Shown: positions 33,425 through 45,161, counted from the stretch's first letter. The stretch is DNA of 64,000 bases from Siphonodentalium dalli (GCA_032622095.1 CP136066.1:6349784-6413783); one strand, 5' to 3'. Notes: generated by a model not told the origin, from the sequence alone. A program made the numbers and translations.

Positions 33425-36175
33425 AAATTACACGCTAACAAAAATCCATTTTTCGTGCACAATGGAACTGTTCTTCGTGAGGAATCGGAAATAACTGAAG
33501 GTTGGGCGAAATACTTCGAAAATCTGTACACGCCGTTATATCAACCGAGCTTTGACTCAGAACAATTTAACCGTATTAATTCTTTTGTTGACCGAGAAGT
33601 GACCAATACAAGTGAAAGTAAAATTGACAAGAATATCATATTCCCGGTAACAGAGAGCGAACTGGGTGATATTTGTCGAAATCTTAATCGCGGTAAAGCT
33701 GCAGGGTGGGATCTCATCGCAAACGAACATATTATATATGGTGGCCCTGTGTTAATCCAGGCGGTGTCAGACCTGCTTACTGATATTATTACAGAACAGA
33801 CAGTCCCTGAACGTATGAAGCGCGGTGTTATTATCACTTTATATAAAGGAGGCTCCAAACCAAAAACAGATTACGACAGTTATAGAGCCATCACTTTGAT
33901 GCCTGTACTTTACAAAATACTTGAAAAAATAATCCAGACTCGATTAGAGCGATATACACCATACTTACTCGAAGTTAACCCATTGCAGCACGGATTCCAA
34001 AAAGGAATAAGTGCTAACATGACCTCCTACTTGATGAGAGAATGCATTTCATACGTATCCGAAAGCAAACAAAATTTGTATTCGTGTTTCCTTGATGTTT
34101 GGAAGGCTTTTGACACCGTCTGGGTAAAAGGTCTATTGTATAAACTTTACGAACGCGGGGTGCAGGGACATTTGTTCACATTAATATACAACCTTTTGAC
34201 AAATGTATCATGTTCAGTTCGATACCAACATACTTCATCTCAGTGGTTTAATGTATTACAGGGAGCTAGACAAGGAAGTATATTGTCGCCATTTTACTAT
34301 ATGATTTACGTAGATGAATTGATCAACCAATTAGCCAGCTCAGGATATGGACTACAAATGTTGGGCATAAATTGCACCAGCCCTACACACGCGGACGATA
34401 TGGCGTTACTGTCTCTCAGTAAAAAGGGTTTACAAAAACTTTGTGAAATATGCGTATCTTACAGCAACACATGGAGGTACAGATATAACCCAAATAAATG
34501 CTGTATAATTGTTTTTAATGAGACAAAAGTAAATTATACTCGTCAAAATCGCGCATGGAATCTAGGGGAATCTCAGATCAGGGAGGATACGCGAACAACT
34601 CATTTGGGGATACCACTCGATAAATACGATTTCAACGGTGCCTTCGTTGAAAATATTTGCGAAAAAACTAGAAGTACGTTTATGATGCTCACAAATGCTG
34701 GTGTTCATCCGGGTGGTATAACTCCAAAGAGCTGTTCGATTATCTACTCGTCTGTGGTACTTCCGAGGGGATTGTACGGTTCTGAATTACTTTGGAATTT
34801 GTCTCAGAATAACCGTGATCGTCTGGAAAGAACACATCGATTTTGCGTTAAATTTTTCCAGGGTCTACATACACGCACAAAGACAGAAATAGCACTTGGG
34901 CTTGTCGGTCTTCCTCCACTCATGTCTTTAATCGATAAACGCAAACTCTCATTCTTTGGCTCGCTTTGTAATCTGTCGCTAAACAAAACTGTTAAAGCTA
35001 TTTTCTTAACCCATTTGTATCAATATGTCGTGGGGTGTTCAGAGATAAGCGATAAAACATTCATAGCTGACATTATTACAACACTCCAGAAATATAACAT
35101 GGTCGACTACCTGATCACTTTTATTGATTTACACGAATTCCCGAATAAACTAACATGGAAAAATGTATTGAAAGACAAATGGAAAATCCGGTGTTCTGAA
35201 GAGTGGACAGCAATTATAAATGGCGACAATAGACTTGCTCGGTTCGCTGCCATACAACCAGAATTAACCATGTCTCACCTTTGGGGAAAATGTCGATGCT
35301 TCCCAAAATATAAATCATCGTACACGCTTGTTGCCCGCCTTATGGCTATGTTACCTGGTGAGAAACAGGTATGTCCTCTCTGCAGCCACGAACACAGCGA
35401 CGTTGTTAAACATACCATATGCGAATGTACGTCAATAACGTCGGAGAGGAACCTTGTAGAATTCGACATTTTGAACATATTTGATATAGAATTCTACCTA
35501 AAGTTTGACAAACTGAGTCCAGAATCTAAAACTCGAATTTTTCTTTCTGGATTATCAGATTTCATGACGATTCCACTTGAATATACGGAGGACCCAATTA
35601 ATTTTTTTGTTAAAAAGTCTGCTGATCTATGGAAACGCTACGTTGACCTAATAACTTTATCTGAGAATGCGACGAATTAAGAAACATCAGCTCCAGCAGA
35701 TCAGCAAAGGTTGACATATTTCACTATATAAGTAAAGGAAATATACATACATGTAACAGCTATGCTCGGGTGGGCATTATTCGTTATTGCCACACACTCT
35801 TGGCAAAATGATCGCTGACAATTGAGATTGTTTTCTGCGATACATTTACCCGATAATGCTTGGAATACATTTACATTGAAAACATTTTATGTCTATATGT
35901 ACATGTAGATAATGCATTATAGGTTCGTATAAGCTCACTTGGTGCATGCATGAATGATGTGTATGTAATAGATTATGACCGTGCCAATGTTCTACTTGCA
36001 TTGAATCTATAATATATTCTTATTATCTCATTGTAAATAAATGATATATGGCGTTATGTCCTATGTGTGTATACCTTTTTCCGTTGTTTATTTGTCTTTG
36101 TGTAATTTAATTGTATATGTATCAATGATCTCCCACGAGGAGGAAATAAAGATATATATATATATATATATATTT
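33425..36175 (+). mobile_element. 5'-truncated LINE inserted in the 58-bp satellite
   Basis: The element begins abruptly in the coding frame just after the satellite phrase ATCAACTC plus an A run. It carries the RT polyprotein, then ~460 bp of 3' UTR, AATAAAG (36143-36149) and an (AT)n tail. The satellite resumes at TTAACTTACGC near the expected phase. A 3' hairpin CTCCCACGAGGAGG precedes the poly(A)-like signal. The copy at 48.5-49.6 kb has an equivalent CTCCAAACTTGGAGG, suggesting related LINEs recognised by the same RT. An endonuclease and the 5' end are missing. Confidence 0.85.
33455..35680 (+). CDS. LINE reverse transcriptase, 741 codons, uninterrupted but N-truncated
   Basis: This is reverse transcriptase for target-primed retrotransposition. 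Visible motifs: GWDLIANEHI (~84), RMKRGVIITLYKGG (~120), YRAITLMPVLYKILEKII (~143), QHGFQKG (~178), FLDVWKAFDTVW (~212, catalytic Asp), QGARQGSILSP (~269) and HADDMALLS (~312, catalytic DD). Here His replaces the usual Tyr/Phe before ADD. A C-terminal cysteine cluster CPLC...DVVKHTICEC (~640) fits the zinc-knuckle tail of this LINE type. The frame is open upstream to about 33428 without an ATG; the first in-frame residue used here is a GTG, so the real protein began further 5'. There is no stop or frameshift in 2.2 kb, implying a young insertion. The clade is uncertain. Confidence 0.9.
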   Translation: MHNGTVLREESEITEGWAKYFENLYTPLYQPSFDSEQFNRINSFVDREVTNTSESKIDKNIIFPVTESELGDICRNLNRGKAAGWDLIANEHIIYGGPVLIQAVSDLLTDIITEQTVPERMKRGVIITLYKGGSKPKTDYDSYRAITLMPVLYKILEKIIQTRLERYTPYLLEVNPLQHGFQKGISANMTSYLMRECISYVSESKQNLYSCFLDVWKAFDTVWVKGLLYKLYERGVQGHLFTLIYNLLTNVSCSVRYQHTSSQWFNVLQGARQGSILSPFYYMIYVDELINQLASSGYGLQMLGINCTSPTHADDMALLSLSKKGLQKLCEICVSYSNTWRYRYNPNKCCIIVFNETKVNYTRQNRAWNLGESQIREDTRTTHLGIPLDKYDFNGAFVENICEKTRSTFMMLTNAGVHPGGITPKSCSIIYSSVVLPRGLYGSELLWNLSQNNRDRLERTHRFCVKFFQGLHTRTKTEIALGLVGLPPLMSLIDKRKLSFFGSLCNLSLNKTVKAIFLTHLYQYVVGCSEISDKTFIADIITTLQKYNMVDYLITFIDLHEFPNKLTWKNVLKDKWKIRCSEEWTAIINGDNRLARFAAIQPELTMSHLWGKCRCFPKYKSSYTLVARLMAMLPGEKQVCPLCSHEHSDVVKHTICECTSITSERNLVEFDILNIFDIEFYLKFDKLSPESKTRIFLSGLSDFMTIPLEYTEDPINFFVKKSADLWKRYVDLITLSENATN

Positions 36176-36189
36176 AACATTTTGTGGGA

Positions 36190-36735
36190 AATCGAGTTTA
36201 AAGTTTTAACTTACGCATCACGAGCGATAACTCTGTTGTAAACACTATCAACTCAAATGAATATTAACTTACGCCTCACGAACGGTAGCTCTATTGTAAA
36301 CACCATCACTTCAAATGTATATTAACTTACGATTCAGAAACAGTAACTCTATTGTAAACACCATCAATTCAAATGTATATTAACTTACGCATCACGAGCG
36401 GCAACTCTATTGTAAAAACCATCAATTCAAATGTATATTAACTTACCCCTCACGAGCAGTAACTCTATTGTAAACACCATCAATTCAAATGCATATTAAT
36501 TTATCCACACGAGCGGTAATTCTATTGTAAACACCATCAATTCAAATTATATTAACATACGCCTCACGAGCGATAACTCTATTGTAAACACCATCAATTA
36601 AAATGTATATTAACTTATTCTGATCAGCTCTGATGAGCATAAACTCTATTGTAAACACCATAAATTCAAATGTATATTAACTTACGCCTCACGAGCGGTA
36701 ACTCTATTGTAAACACCATTAACTCAAATGCATAG
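36190..36735 (+). repeat. 58-bp satellite, right part (~9 copies)
   Basis: Clear period of 58: GCCTCACGAACGGTAGCTCT, then ATTGTAAACACCATCA and TCAAATGTATATTAACTTAC. Variation is mainly in the first 12 bases of each unit. Confidence 0.9.
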
Positions 36736-36743
36736 AAATCGGA

Positions 36744-36800
36744 TATAAAAAGACTAGAATGGTAGTCACGTGACTACAAGTGTGCTCTCGTCCGCCATTG
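36744..36800 (+). promoter_or_regulatory. Candidate promoter: TATA-like, CLEAR/E-box palindrome, YY1-like site
   Basis: TATAAAA (36744-36750), then the perfect 16-bp palindrome GTAGTCACGTGACTAC (36762-36777), whose core GTCACGTGAC fits bHLH-Zip (USF/TFEB) sites, then CCGCCATTG (YY1-like, complement). About 160 bp downstream a short frame MTFLKRISGG runs to GGAG|GTGTTT, a weak donor. It could be a host gene start. No further exon is identified. Confidence 0.3.
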
Positions 36801-37697
36801 ATCAGGGCAAAACATCGTTAGCCAAGTGAAGTGACTGGGAAAGTAAATCGATATTTTGTTCAGATTTCTCGGCAAAAATTGGGCTTAATCCTGCTCAGCG
36901 AAACAAGAACAAGTTGGAGAACAATGTAGCTTTAATTTACAGATATATTTCGCCAAAATGACATTTTTGAAGCGGATTTCCGGAGGTGTTTTGTAACTTT
37001 TTGACAAGTGCTGTCAGTGCCAATGAGTGAATGATAGTCAATATCATCACTGTTGTAATTTTGAATTTGAATTGGCATAAAGTCCTACAAAACAAGGTCT
37101 CAGATGATATGTAAGTTTAAAACATAGCTTCAGTTAGCTAACTAGTATTTGAGTGTAAACTGTTAGTGTTATTGCAAAACTTATACACTTTCACCTGACC
37201 TGTTCACTGACTCACTGGCTTCACTCAGGACACTTTTGAACAACTTGTTTAAACACATTTGTCAATTTGATTTTATTATATGAGCAGAACTGGGGTGAAA
37301 TGCTACTGTGTGGCGGGTCACACTCGTCTTCGATAGTGATACTGAACAAACCATTAATACGTAACATTTAAATAACACCATTCAAACATAGTGTTGTTTA
37401 CTTATTATGGTTTGTATTATGCAGGGGTAAAATATGCCCGAAACCCCAATGGCACAATTCCACACCAGGTTCTAGACCATTCTTATACAAATTCAAATAA
37501 TTTCTATAAACAAATTAATTACAAATCTGTCAGCAGATGGGAAACACCCCGCTTGTGCGCACAGCGAATAAACTTACTCAAATCAGGTATTTTGTTGGAT
37601 TCTGTAGCAAGATTGCTATCAATCAACGTCATATACATGTAGTGACTCTTAGCGAAATCACATTCATGAATCAGGTAGCTCGCAAGTCCATTTACCA
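36801..37697. other. No supported gene
   Basis: Ordinary AT-rich DNA; short frames only. Confidence 0.45.
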
Positions 37698-38499
37698 CAG
37701 TGTATAAACCGTACACACATTAAATCGGAAGTTGTTTTCGAAAAGACGAAAAATGCTATTTTTAGAACGTAAATGTGACAGAAATATCACAACAACACCA
37801 CAAAATCCAGGTTTCAGACGGACACACGGTTGCACCACATCTACTAACGTAATTATAAATTGTACATACACATTTGCCGATCGTAAGGGGGGCCATTTGA
37901 GCGAAGGACTCTGTTTAATAGATAAAAACGGCCTTTGATCACTTCAGAAAATAATTTTCTCGCAAAAATTCCCTCTTCAAATGTCATTTTAACACATATC
38001 CAGCATCTGTCGGAAATCCCACTATACTGCAACGGAAAGACCGTTACGTGTGTAACTTATATGGACATGCCTTTGGCTCGAGTGTATTCACAATTTGAAC
38101 GTAGAGGGTATTGATTTGGACACCCCACTCTCAGTCTATGAGAGCCTAGTTGTTTAAGTTGATGATCACTAGTTGCCAAAAATATGTACGCCAAGTTGTG
38201 ATGATGGGATTTATGTGAAAAGACGAACCCATGAATTAGGTTTCCATATTAGAGATACTCGGCCTCCCGATGGTCATTATTAACCTTCAACCACAAGAGA
38301 AAGGCACTGTTCCGCTCCACATCCGTTTTTCGAATCTGGGATACAGACCCACCCCATCCGAACTGCTTCAAACGACAATTTTACTCAGTTTTCCTGATCT
38401 ATCTTTTCTTATCAATGTTTCGCATCATGATTATAGAAGCATTTCCACTTTTATATATCAACAGCACTGTAAAGTTTCAAAACAATTCTCCAATAAATG

Positions 38500-38985
38500 T
38501 GGGCTGTACGGTATGCTGATGGATTGACATTTCAAATCCAATATGGCTTCAGGTGCCCATGTTTGTTTTAAACAAATTTTGCGAAAAAATGGAGGCTCCC
38601 ATCTAGAGGCCACGTCGAAGATCCATATGGAGTTCGGTGACGATTGGATGATAAATCTGACCTGTAAGGTGTGCTAAAGGATTTGGTCATACAAAGAGTA
38701 AAATCCAAGATGGCCAAAATGGCAGCCATTTATTTTACAAAATTTGGGAAAAAATCGAAGGCACCCACCGAGAGGTCACAACGAAGATCCATATACAGAT
38801 TGGTGATCGGATGAGGGATAAGCTCTGCGTTTTGTGTTAAAGGATTTAGTGATGCAAAGAGTAAAATCCAAGATGGCTGCCAGTGGCCATATTTTTCATA
38901 AAAAATCATTCAAATTTGACAGCTCCCATCTATAGGTGATCCTCGACCCATATACCGAATAACGTTGAAATCGGCCAAAGTTTGT
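38500..38985. repeat. ~165-170 bp tandem repeats with YY1-like motifs (inverted relative to 6.7-7.2 kb)
   Basis: Three diverged units, each with GAGTAAAATCCAAGATGGCC-like and GGAGGCTCCCATCTAGAGG-like phrases and GATCCATAT.G..TTCGGTGACGATTGG. AAGATGGC occurs at ~38707 and ~38870. This is the same family as the copy near 6.9 kb on the other strand. Confidence 0.75.
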
Positions 38986-39048
38986 TATAACACATTTGTT
39001 TTATTTTATTACAGTTTTTTAATAGTCTATTTTTGTTTGAAGAGTTAA

Positions 39049-39457
39049 AAGTACTCAATCCGAAATGTCGCTCGCAAATCTGCGCAAATTACTATTTCCT
39101 TGGCATCGGCGGTAAAAGATATTTGATTCGAGTCGCGGAACCGACCCATCAAAGCTCAGAGTGATCACATCGCGATGTTTGAATTATATTATTTTAATTT
39201 TAAATGGCCCAGTAAATAGTCGACGAGAAGACTTCTCTGAACAAATTGCGGATGAAGATGGATAACTCCAAAAACAAGTGACTTTTTGTGTCAGATATTT
39301 GACAATAATATGTTTTGGGCAATTTTATACTATAGTTGACTGTGATTAACATTAGTTTTGGGCAATTACTCGATTCTTATAACTGACGCGGAATTTTTTT
39401 TTAAATGTTGTTGTTGGAATCTGATGATATGGGAACCATCGAATCGAATTGAGTACC
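39049..39457. mobile_element. TTAA-type MITE, copy 1 (diverged)
   Basis: The left end is TTAA+AAGTACTCAATCCG. The right end is TCGAATTGAGTACC followed by TTTA (a mutated TTAA). It shares GGCATCGGCGGTAAAAGATA and CCATCAAAGCTCAGAGTGAT with copy 2. Confidence 0.65.
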
Positions 39458-40036
39458 TTTACGTGTAGAGTTTACATTTATTTGAAGAATCTATTATTGT
39501 GTTATGCATGCTTTCATTTACACCAGGGGTGGTATTCACCAAGCGAAACTATTTTATAAACCAGGTAGTTTATTTGGTAGTGGCTGAACGCAAAGGTACC
39601 TTTGCTTTAGCGCCAACGATACACGCTGTCGATGATGTGATTGACCCAATCTATCAGATTTGTCACTTGTCAATCGACACCGTCTCACGACTAATTCGTG
39701 AACATTCACCGGCCACAATCAGCATGTAATCGGTATAATTGTTTTGGTATAATTGTATGGAGACTCATGCTGGCGTTTATACATCTGCAGAATGAGTTTC
39801 GATAACATTATTGGGGTTTTTGAATTAGCACAGCGTGAAAATGAAGAGCCAAGAAGACAACGTCTCAGAATAATGTTAAGGGACAGATCAAACCCACTTG
39901 AACACAATATTTGCTTCTAACTATAAATTCTATGTCTATGGTGTTATCATTTTTAATTTCCATTCTGTATTCGAAAAGTTGTGTATTTATGTCAAATAAA
40001 TGATGTTGTAGAATGACCGCCCCCAATACATTGTTT

Positions 40037-40167
40037 CCACACACCCCACCCCGATCCAAAATGAACGCCGTCTGAATGGGTTCAAATACGACGCCATATT
40101 TACATGTAGGCCTTGACCGATATAGGCCAAACAAAGCGGCGGCCATTTTGGATCGGGTGGGGTGTGT
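40037..40167. repeat. Inverted repeat, 24-bp arms
   Basis: ACACCCCACCCCGATCCAAA and its complement TTTGGATCGGGTGGGGTGTG. The right arm adjoins GGCGGCCATTTTGG, another YY1-like site. Confidence 0.75.
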
Positions 40168-40390
40168 ATGGGGTGAATTTTAATCGGCCAAGGGCTGGAA
40201 AATGGCTGTGGCCATGGAGTATTTTTAGAACATATGAAGTGGGTATATCAACATCTTGAAGCTCGAATGAGCCATGTCCGTTTTAAAACAAATTAGTTTT
40301 AATAGCATGAATGTAGTTTTACCTGTAGGGTGTTATTCCATGAGAACGGAGTGCTAAAATTAAAAGCTTATAATTGTTTTACCAATTTAA

Positions 40391-40703
40391 AGGTACTCAA
40401 TCAGATCAGACGCTCCTAAATTACTATTTCTTTGGCTTCGGGTGTAAAAAATATTTGATTCCAGTCAAGGAACCCACCCATCAAAGCTCAGAGTGATAAC
40501 TCTTGGATATCCATCTTCATCCGCACCTTCGTCCGTTCGACCACGTACTTCTGGCCACAACCAATAAAAATAGCAAACTTCAAACATCGATATCTAATCA
40601 CCCTGAGCTTTGATGGGTGGGTTCCTCGACTGGAATCAAATATTTTTTAGCCCCAAAGCCAAAGAAATAGTAATTTATGAGCGTCTGATCGGATTGAGTA
40701 CCC
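40391..40703. mobile_element. TTAA-type foldback MITE, copy 2
   Basis: A 313-bp palindromic element. The termini AGGTACTCAATC / GATTGAGTACCC are flanked by TTAA at 40387-40390 and 40704-40707. The arms of ~115 bp (through TTCTTTGGCTTCGGG and CATCAAAGCTCAGAGTGAT) enclose a ~90 bp centre. TTAA targeting is known for piggyBac and Kolobok. Confidence 0.8.
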
Positions 40704-41279
40704 TTAATATTAATGTGTCTAACTGAAGTGCAATTGTGTGGTACTAAAATTAGATCAGAAATATACATTACCCCATAATATTAGTTTTATTTATGGCTTA
40801 TTGTTTCAACCACTATATGGTATATCGTTGTGTCACAACACATTTCAGTTTCGATGGCACATGGGGATCACCAAAATGTTAGTTTCATTATGACATAACG
40901 CATGGGGAGGCGCCGGATTGCCCGACTCAAGAGAGGGGCGGGGATCTATACAGGATTAGCCATTGCAGATTGCAACCCTCCCCGACGGGGGGGGGGCTTT
41001 AACTACCTCCAACCCCGATACCCCAAAATCCATCTGGTACCACCCTTGACATATAACGAATTGAATTTTGTTCTCATAATTCGATTTTCACAACTATAAT
41101 TAATGGGGAATTTGTTGTTGTCGCATTATTTTGAAGAAAAATGACTCTAGGAACAAAATTACAGGGCCAGGAAAAATGTGTAAGCAGGGCTGCAGAACCA
41201 ACCACCACCCCGCCTAGTTTTCGGAAAACAATTGCAGACCCCCCTGACGTATACACAATTTCATCACATATTTCCTCAA

Positions 41280-42866
41280 ACCCCAAATAGTGGTTCGGTT
41301 CCCGCCTGTTTTAAAGAAGCAATTGTGATTCCTCTCTTGAAGAAATCGGGTCTCGATCCTGATACTCTAAATCACTATAGACCAGTCTCTAACCTACAGT
41401 TGATATCAAAAGTCTTGGAGAAAATTGTTCTGTTTCAACTCAAAACGCACCTCAATAATAATAAACTATGGGAACCTTTCCAGTCTGCTTGTCGCACAGG
41501 GCATAGCACTGAGACCGCGATGCTAAAAAATAACATCTGATCTTCTTGTTGCGTCTGATGAAGGTCTCGTTTCTATTCTGTGTTTGTTAGACCTTAGCGC
41601 AGCGTTCGACACGATTGATCACCAAATTCTGCTACATCGACTAGAAAGATCATTCGGCATTTCCGGTACTGTCCTACAGTGGTTCGTTTCTTACCTAACT
41701 GGTCGTCAACAGAGAATACAAATTGGCAATCTGTTATCAAAGTATTACAATCTTGATTTTGGCGTGCCCCAGGGTTCTCTTCTAGGACCAATTCTATACC
41801 TGCTTTACACCAAACCTATCGGTGCTGTTATACGATCGCAAGGCATATGTGTACACATGTATGCAGACGACACACAGTTATACCTTTCCGGCAGACCCGA
41901 TCAAGACTCATACCTAGTGAATAGGATCGAGAGCTGTCTTTCCTCTGTTAAAACCTGGATGACCTCCAATAAACTGATGTTAAACAACGACAAAACTGAA
42001 GCCGTGTGGGTTGCAAAACCATCCATTGTCAACCAATTGTGTATTACATCACTGCAAGCAGATCGTGACACTATTATCTTCTCTTCGTGTGTCAAAAATC
42101 TAGGAGTCCATCTCGATCAAACACTGGCTATGGAGACACATATCGACCACCTCTGCAAGTCTATATTTTTGGAACTGCGACGCCTTGGCCAGGTCCGCAA
42201 ATATCTCACGGTTGACGCAGCAAAAAAACTTGTTGCTTCGTTTGTTATGAGTCGTCTAGACTACTGTAACATACTATTATTCCGGCTCCCCGATTCGCAA
42301 ATCAACAGACTTCAACGCTTGCAGGACACCGCTGCCAGAATTGTACTCCGAAGAAGGAAAGGCTGTAGCGTAACAACCATGCACGCCGACCTTCACTGGC
42401 TACCTATCAAAGATCGGATACAATTCAAGATAGCAACATTTGGTTTCCGTCGGATGTTTGTCTCTGAATCCCTTCCCGAATATATTAACAGTCTGATATA
42501 TCCATACACTCCCCGGCGAAAACTTCGTTCTGGTGAATCGTCCCTTCTTTGCCCTCAAGGTGCAAATCTTTTGACCGTCGTCGACAGAGCTTTCTCTGTA
42601 GCCTGTCCCGACATTTGGAACTCTCTACCAAATGAAATGCGACAATCTTGCTTGCTAACCGATTTTCGATCTGCTTTAAAAACTCACATATTCCGACGAC
42701 GCTACCCCGACACAAAGAAAACTAACAAAATCTGATTATATATAATTCCACATATCTATTGATTATTTTCCATGTGCATTTCTTGTGTATCTATATAATG
42801 TGTAAAGCGCTTAGGACCCCTTGCGGGGGATAGGCGCTATATAAATATTATTATTATTATTATTAT
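41280..42866 (+). mobile_element. 5'-truncated L2-type LINE
   Basis: The element holds RT coding sequence and a short 3' UTR ending GTAAAGCGCTTAGGACC...GGCGCTATATAAAT plus (TTA)n. That tail is the typical L2-clade 3' end: a conserved hairpin and simple repeat instead of poly(A). There is no endonuclease. It is nested inside the 5.8 kb TIR-bounded structure. Confidence 0.85.
41284..42735 (+). pseudogene. L2-type LINE reverse transcriptase with one frameshift
   Basis: The first segment (to ~41530) reads [40 protein letters not shown] and HSTETAMLK (RT fingers). An extra A in the run CTAAAAAATAAC shifts the frame. The second segment, open at 41584-42735 (383 codons), has LDLSAAFDTIDHQILLHRL (catalytic Asp), GVPQGSLLGPILYLLYT and YADDTQLYLSG (catalytic DD at residues 95-96 of that segment). 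It ends with the L2-type tail VDRAFSVACPDIWNSLPNEM and FRSALKTHIFR. Apart from the single A-run indel the RT looks intact, so decay is recent or the indel is an assembly error. Confidence 0.9.
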
Positions 42867-43504
42867 GTTACATGCGGAGTCGAATCAAAGTAGCTAAATA
42901 TAGTATCGGAATACCTTGTTTGATTCAGGCAGAGTCTATAAGTTCAATGACGTGACATTTCGAAGACATAGTTATGTTTAAGTGGATCGAAAGGAACATA
43001 TCATTACTGTACGATTCCTGACTAACATCGCAACTAGTATTGTCGTCGTACACAACTAGGCGTACATAGACTGACGAGTGGGGTGTCCAATTAAATACTC
43101 TCTACTTTTAAATTATGAATACACACGAGCCAAGGGCATGTCGATGTTGCACACATAACGGCCTTTCCGTTGCAATAGAGTGGGGTTTCCGACAGATACT
43201 GGCTATGTGTTAAAATGACATTTGAAGAGTGAATTTTTGCGAGAATTTTTTTTCTGAAGTGATCAAAGGCCGCTTTTGTTTATTAAACAGAGTCTTTCGA
43301 CCAAGTGGAGCCCGCTTACGATCGGCAAATGTGTATGTACAATTTATAATTACGTTTATAGATGTGGTGCGACCGTGTGTCCGTCTGAAACCTGGATTTT
43401 GTGATGTTGTTGTGATATTTCTGTCACATTTACGTTCTAAAAATAGCATTTTTCGTCTTTTCTAAAACAACTTCCGATTTAATGTTTGTACGGTTTATAC
43501 ACTG

Positions 43505-45161
43505 TTTACTGTCTTATGACCTTCAATTCATTGTGCACCTTTAGCATACTATATTAAAACTTCGCCCCCCCCCCTATATTTCTTCATGGGTATTTGAAGC
43601 TGTAGGGGCATTCGTTATTTTACTCCGTTAAACGTTCATTGTACATGTACAATGTTGTGCCTCTTCATGCCCTAGATATATGTGATTTACTACTGTATAG
43701 TCGAAATATGCAGCTATCAATATCTAAACAAGAAAGTATAGGTGTCTTCCCCGTGCGTGAGGTCATCTACATGCACCGGGTATGGCAAACTCAATGTATT
43801 AAACATTAGTGATTATAGGTTCGGGGTATAAGATGAATATATAAATATCAGTCGAAGACACCTGTTTGGAAACGCTTCTATCAATAATAATATTGATTTT
43901 CTGTTATCACATAATAAGCCCTAAACCCACCTTTAACCCGGCCTCATATTGTTTTAGTAAGACACATATGTATTATCGGCACGCGCAGTGATATAAGAGC
44001 TTAGCACAATCATGCCGCAATGATATCGATCAATGGTATGTTAATTAGAGCATAATTATGATATTCAAATTGTGATGGTTATTTAGTGTTGATTGTCACT
44101 GTGAGATAAACATGGCGTTGAACAATTCTCTCAACAAGAAAAGACACATTTAAATTGGAAATAACCCTAGCCGTTTTAAGATTGTTTATACCTTGCTAAA
44201 ATGTGATTATGCGATAACAATGATCTCAAATTCGTCTTAATGCTATACAGCATGTATTAACCTCGTCCACTAAATTTGATTGGAGCCTCGACTCGTTTGA
44301 ACTCAGTGCACTCGGTCAATAAATTTTGTATAGAATTGCGACTGTCGCTCATTACAGATCCTCTACATATACATTAATATAATGCAATAATCAATTGGGA
44401 CATTTTTCCGTTACTATTTTTAGAACAAACCATAATGAAACTTTAAGGTAAACTCAGAGTTCTCCCACTTGTTCTGCACCGAACATTTCCACGAACTTTA
44501 AAATCGCCCAAATAGATTGTATGTATAATATCAGAAAATAAAAAATAAAATCAATATTAAATGATAGAAGGGTTTTCGATTCATATTTATTATTGTATAC
44601 CCAGGAACTATATAGAACATGTTATACATGTATGAAGAGATAGACCATATTTGGATATACATGCATCACTAGAAATTAGGCAATGTCCCACGGCAAATTT
44701 AATATTGAGAAATGTAAGATGCCACATGTTGCAATAGTATTTACCACAGCATTGCTTATTTCCATGGCCAATTTCGAGGACTGCGCATGTATATAATAAA
44801 TTTAGATTTTAAAGTTCCCGATCCCGTGCGTTTTCAACCATTTTGGTGTGATATTTCCATATCCAGGGGACCATTCAAAATTTCAAGGTGACAAATGTTT
44901 CTCCACTGTCTTCATACACTGTAGACTTTTGTATCGGTATATAACGTATTATTTCAGTGAGTCTCTCATCCAAGGAGAAATCAGGCATTGCTTCATCTTT
45001 TGCCCAAGTTTGCCTCACCAAAACTTTGGTCAAAATTTTCAAGAGTTGGAAATTTTATACAATATCAATTGTAGATTCAACAGTTAACAAAAAAATATGT
45101 TTAGATATTTCACTTGAATTCTCCACCATATTTTAGTTAGGAAATTGTTTTTAGATCAATT
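43505..45161. other. No gene seen
   Basis: AT-rich, including a C9-C10 run near 43566. No repeat pairs or coding signal. Confidence 0.5.

Larger units (their letters stand above)
37698..43504. mobile_element. 5.8 kb structure bounded by ~440-bp terminal inverted repeats
   Basis: The left arm (37698-38148) and right arm (43062-43504) are inverted copies along their length, ending CAGTGTATAAACCGTAC. TTTAC occurs beside both ends (37691 and 43505) but is offset by two bases on the left, so the target duplication is not clean. The interior holds YY1-type tandem repeats, two TTAA MITEs, a foldback and an L2-type LINE; I see no transposase. CAGTG ends occur in hAT elements, but the superfamily is open. 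It may be a foldback element swollen by nested insertions. Confidence 0.7.
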
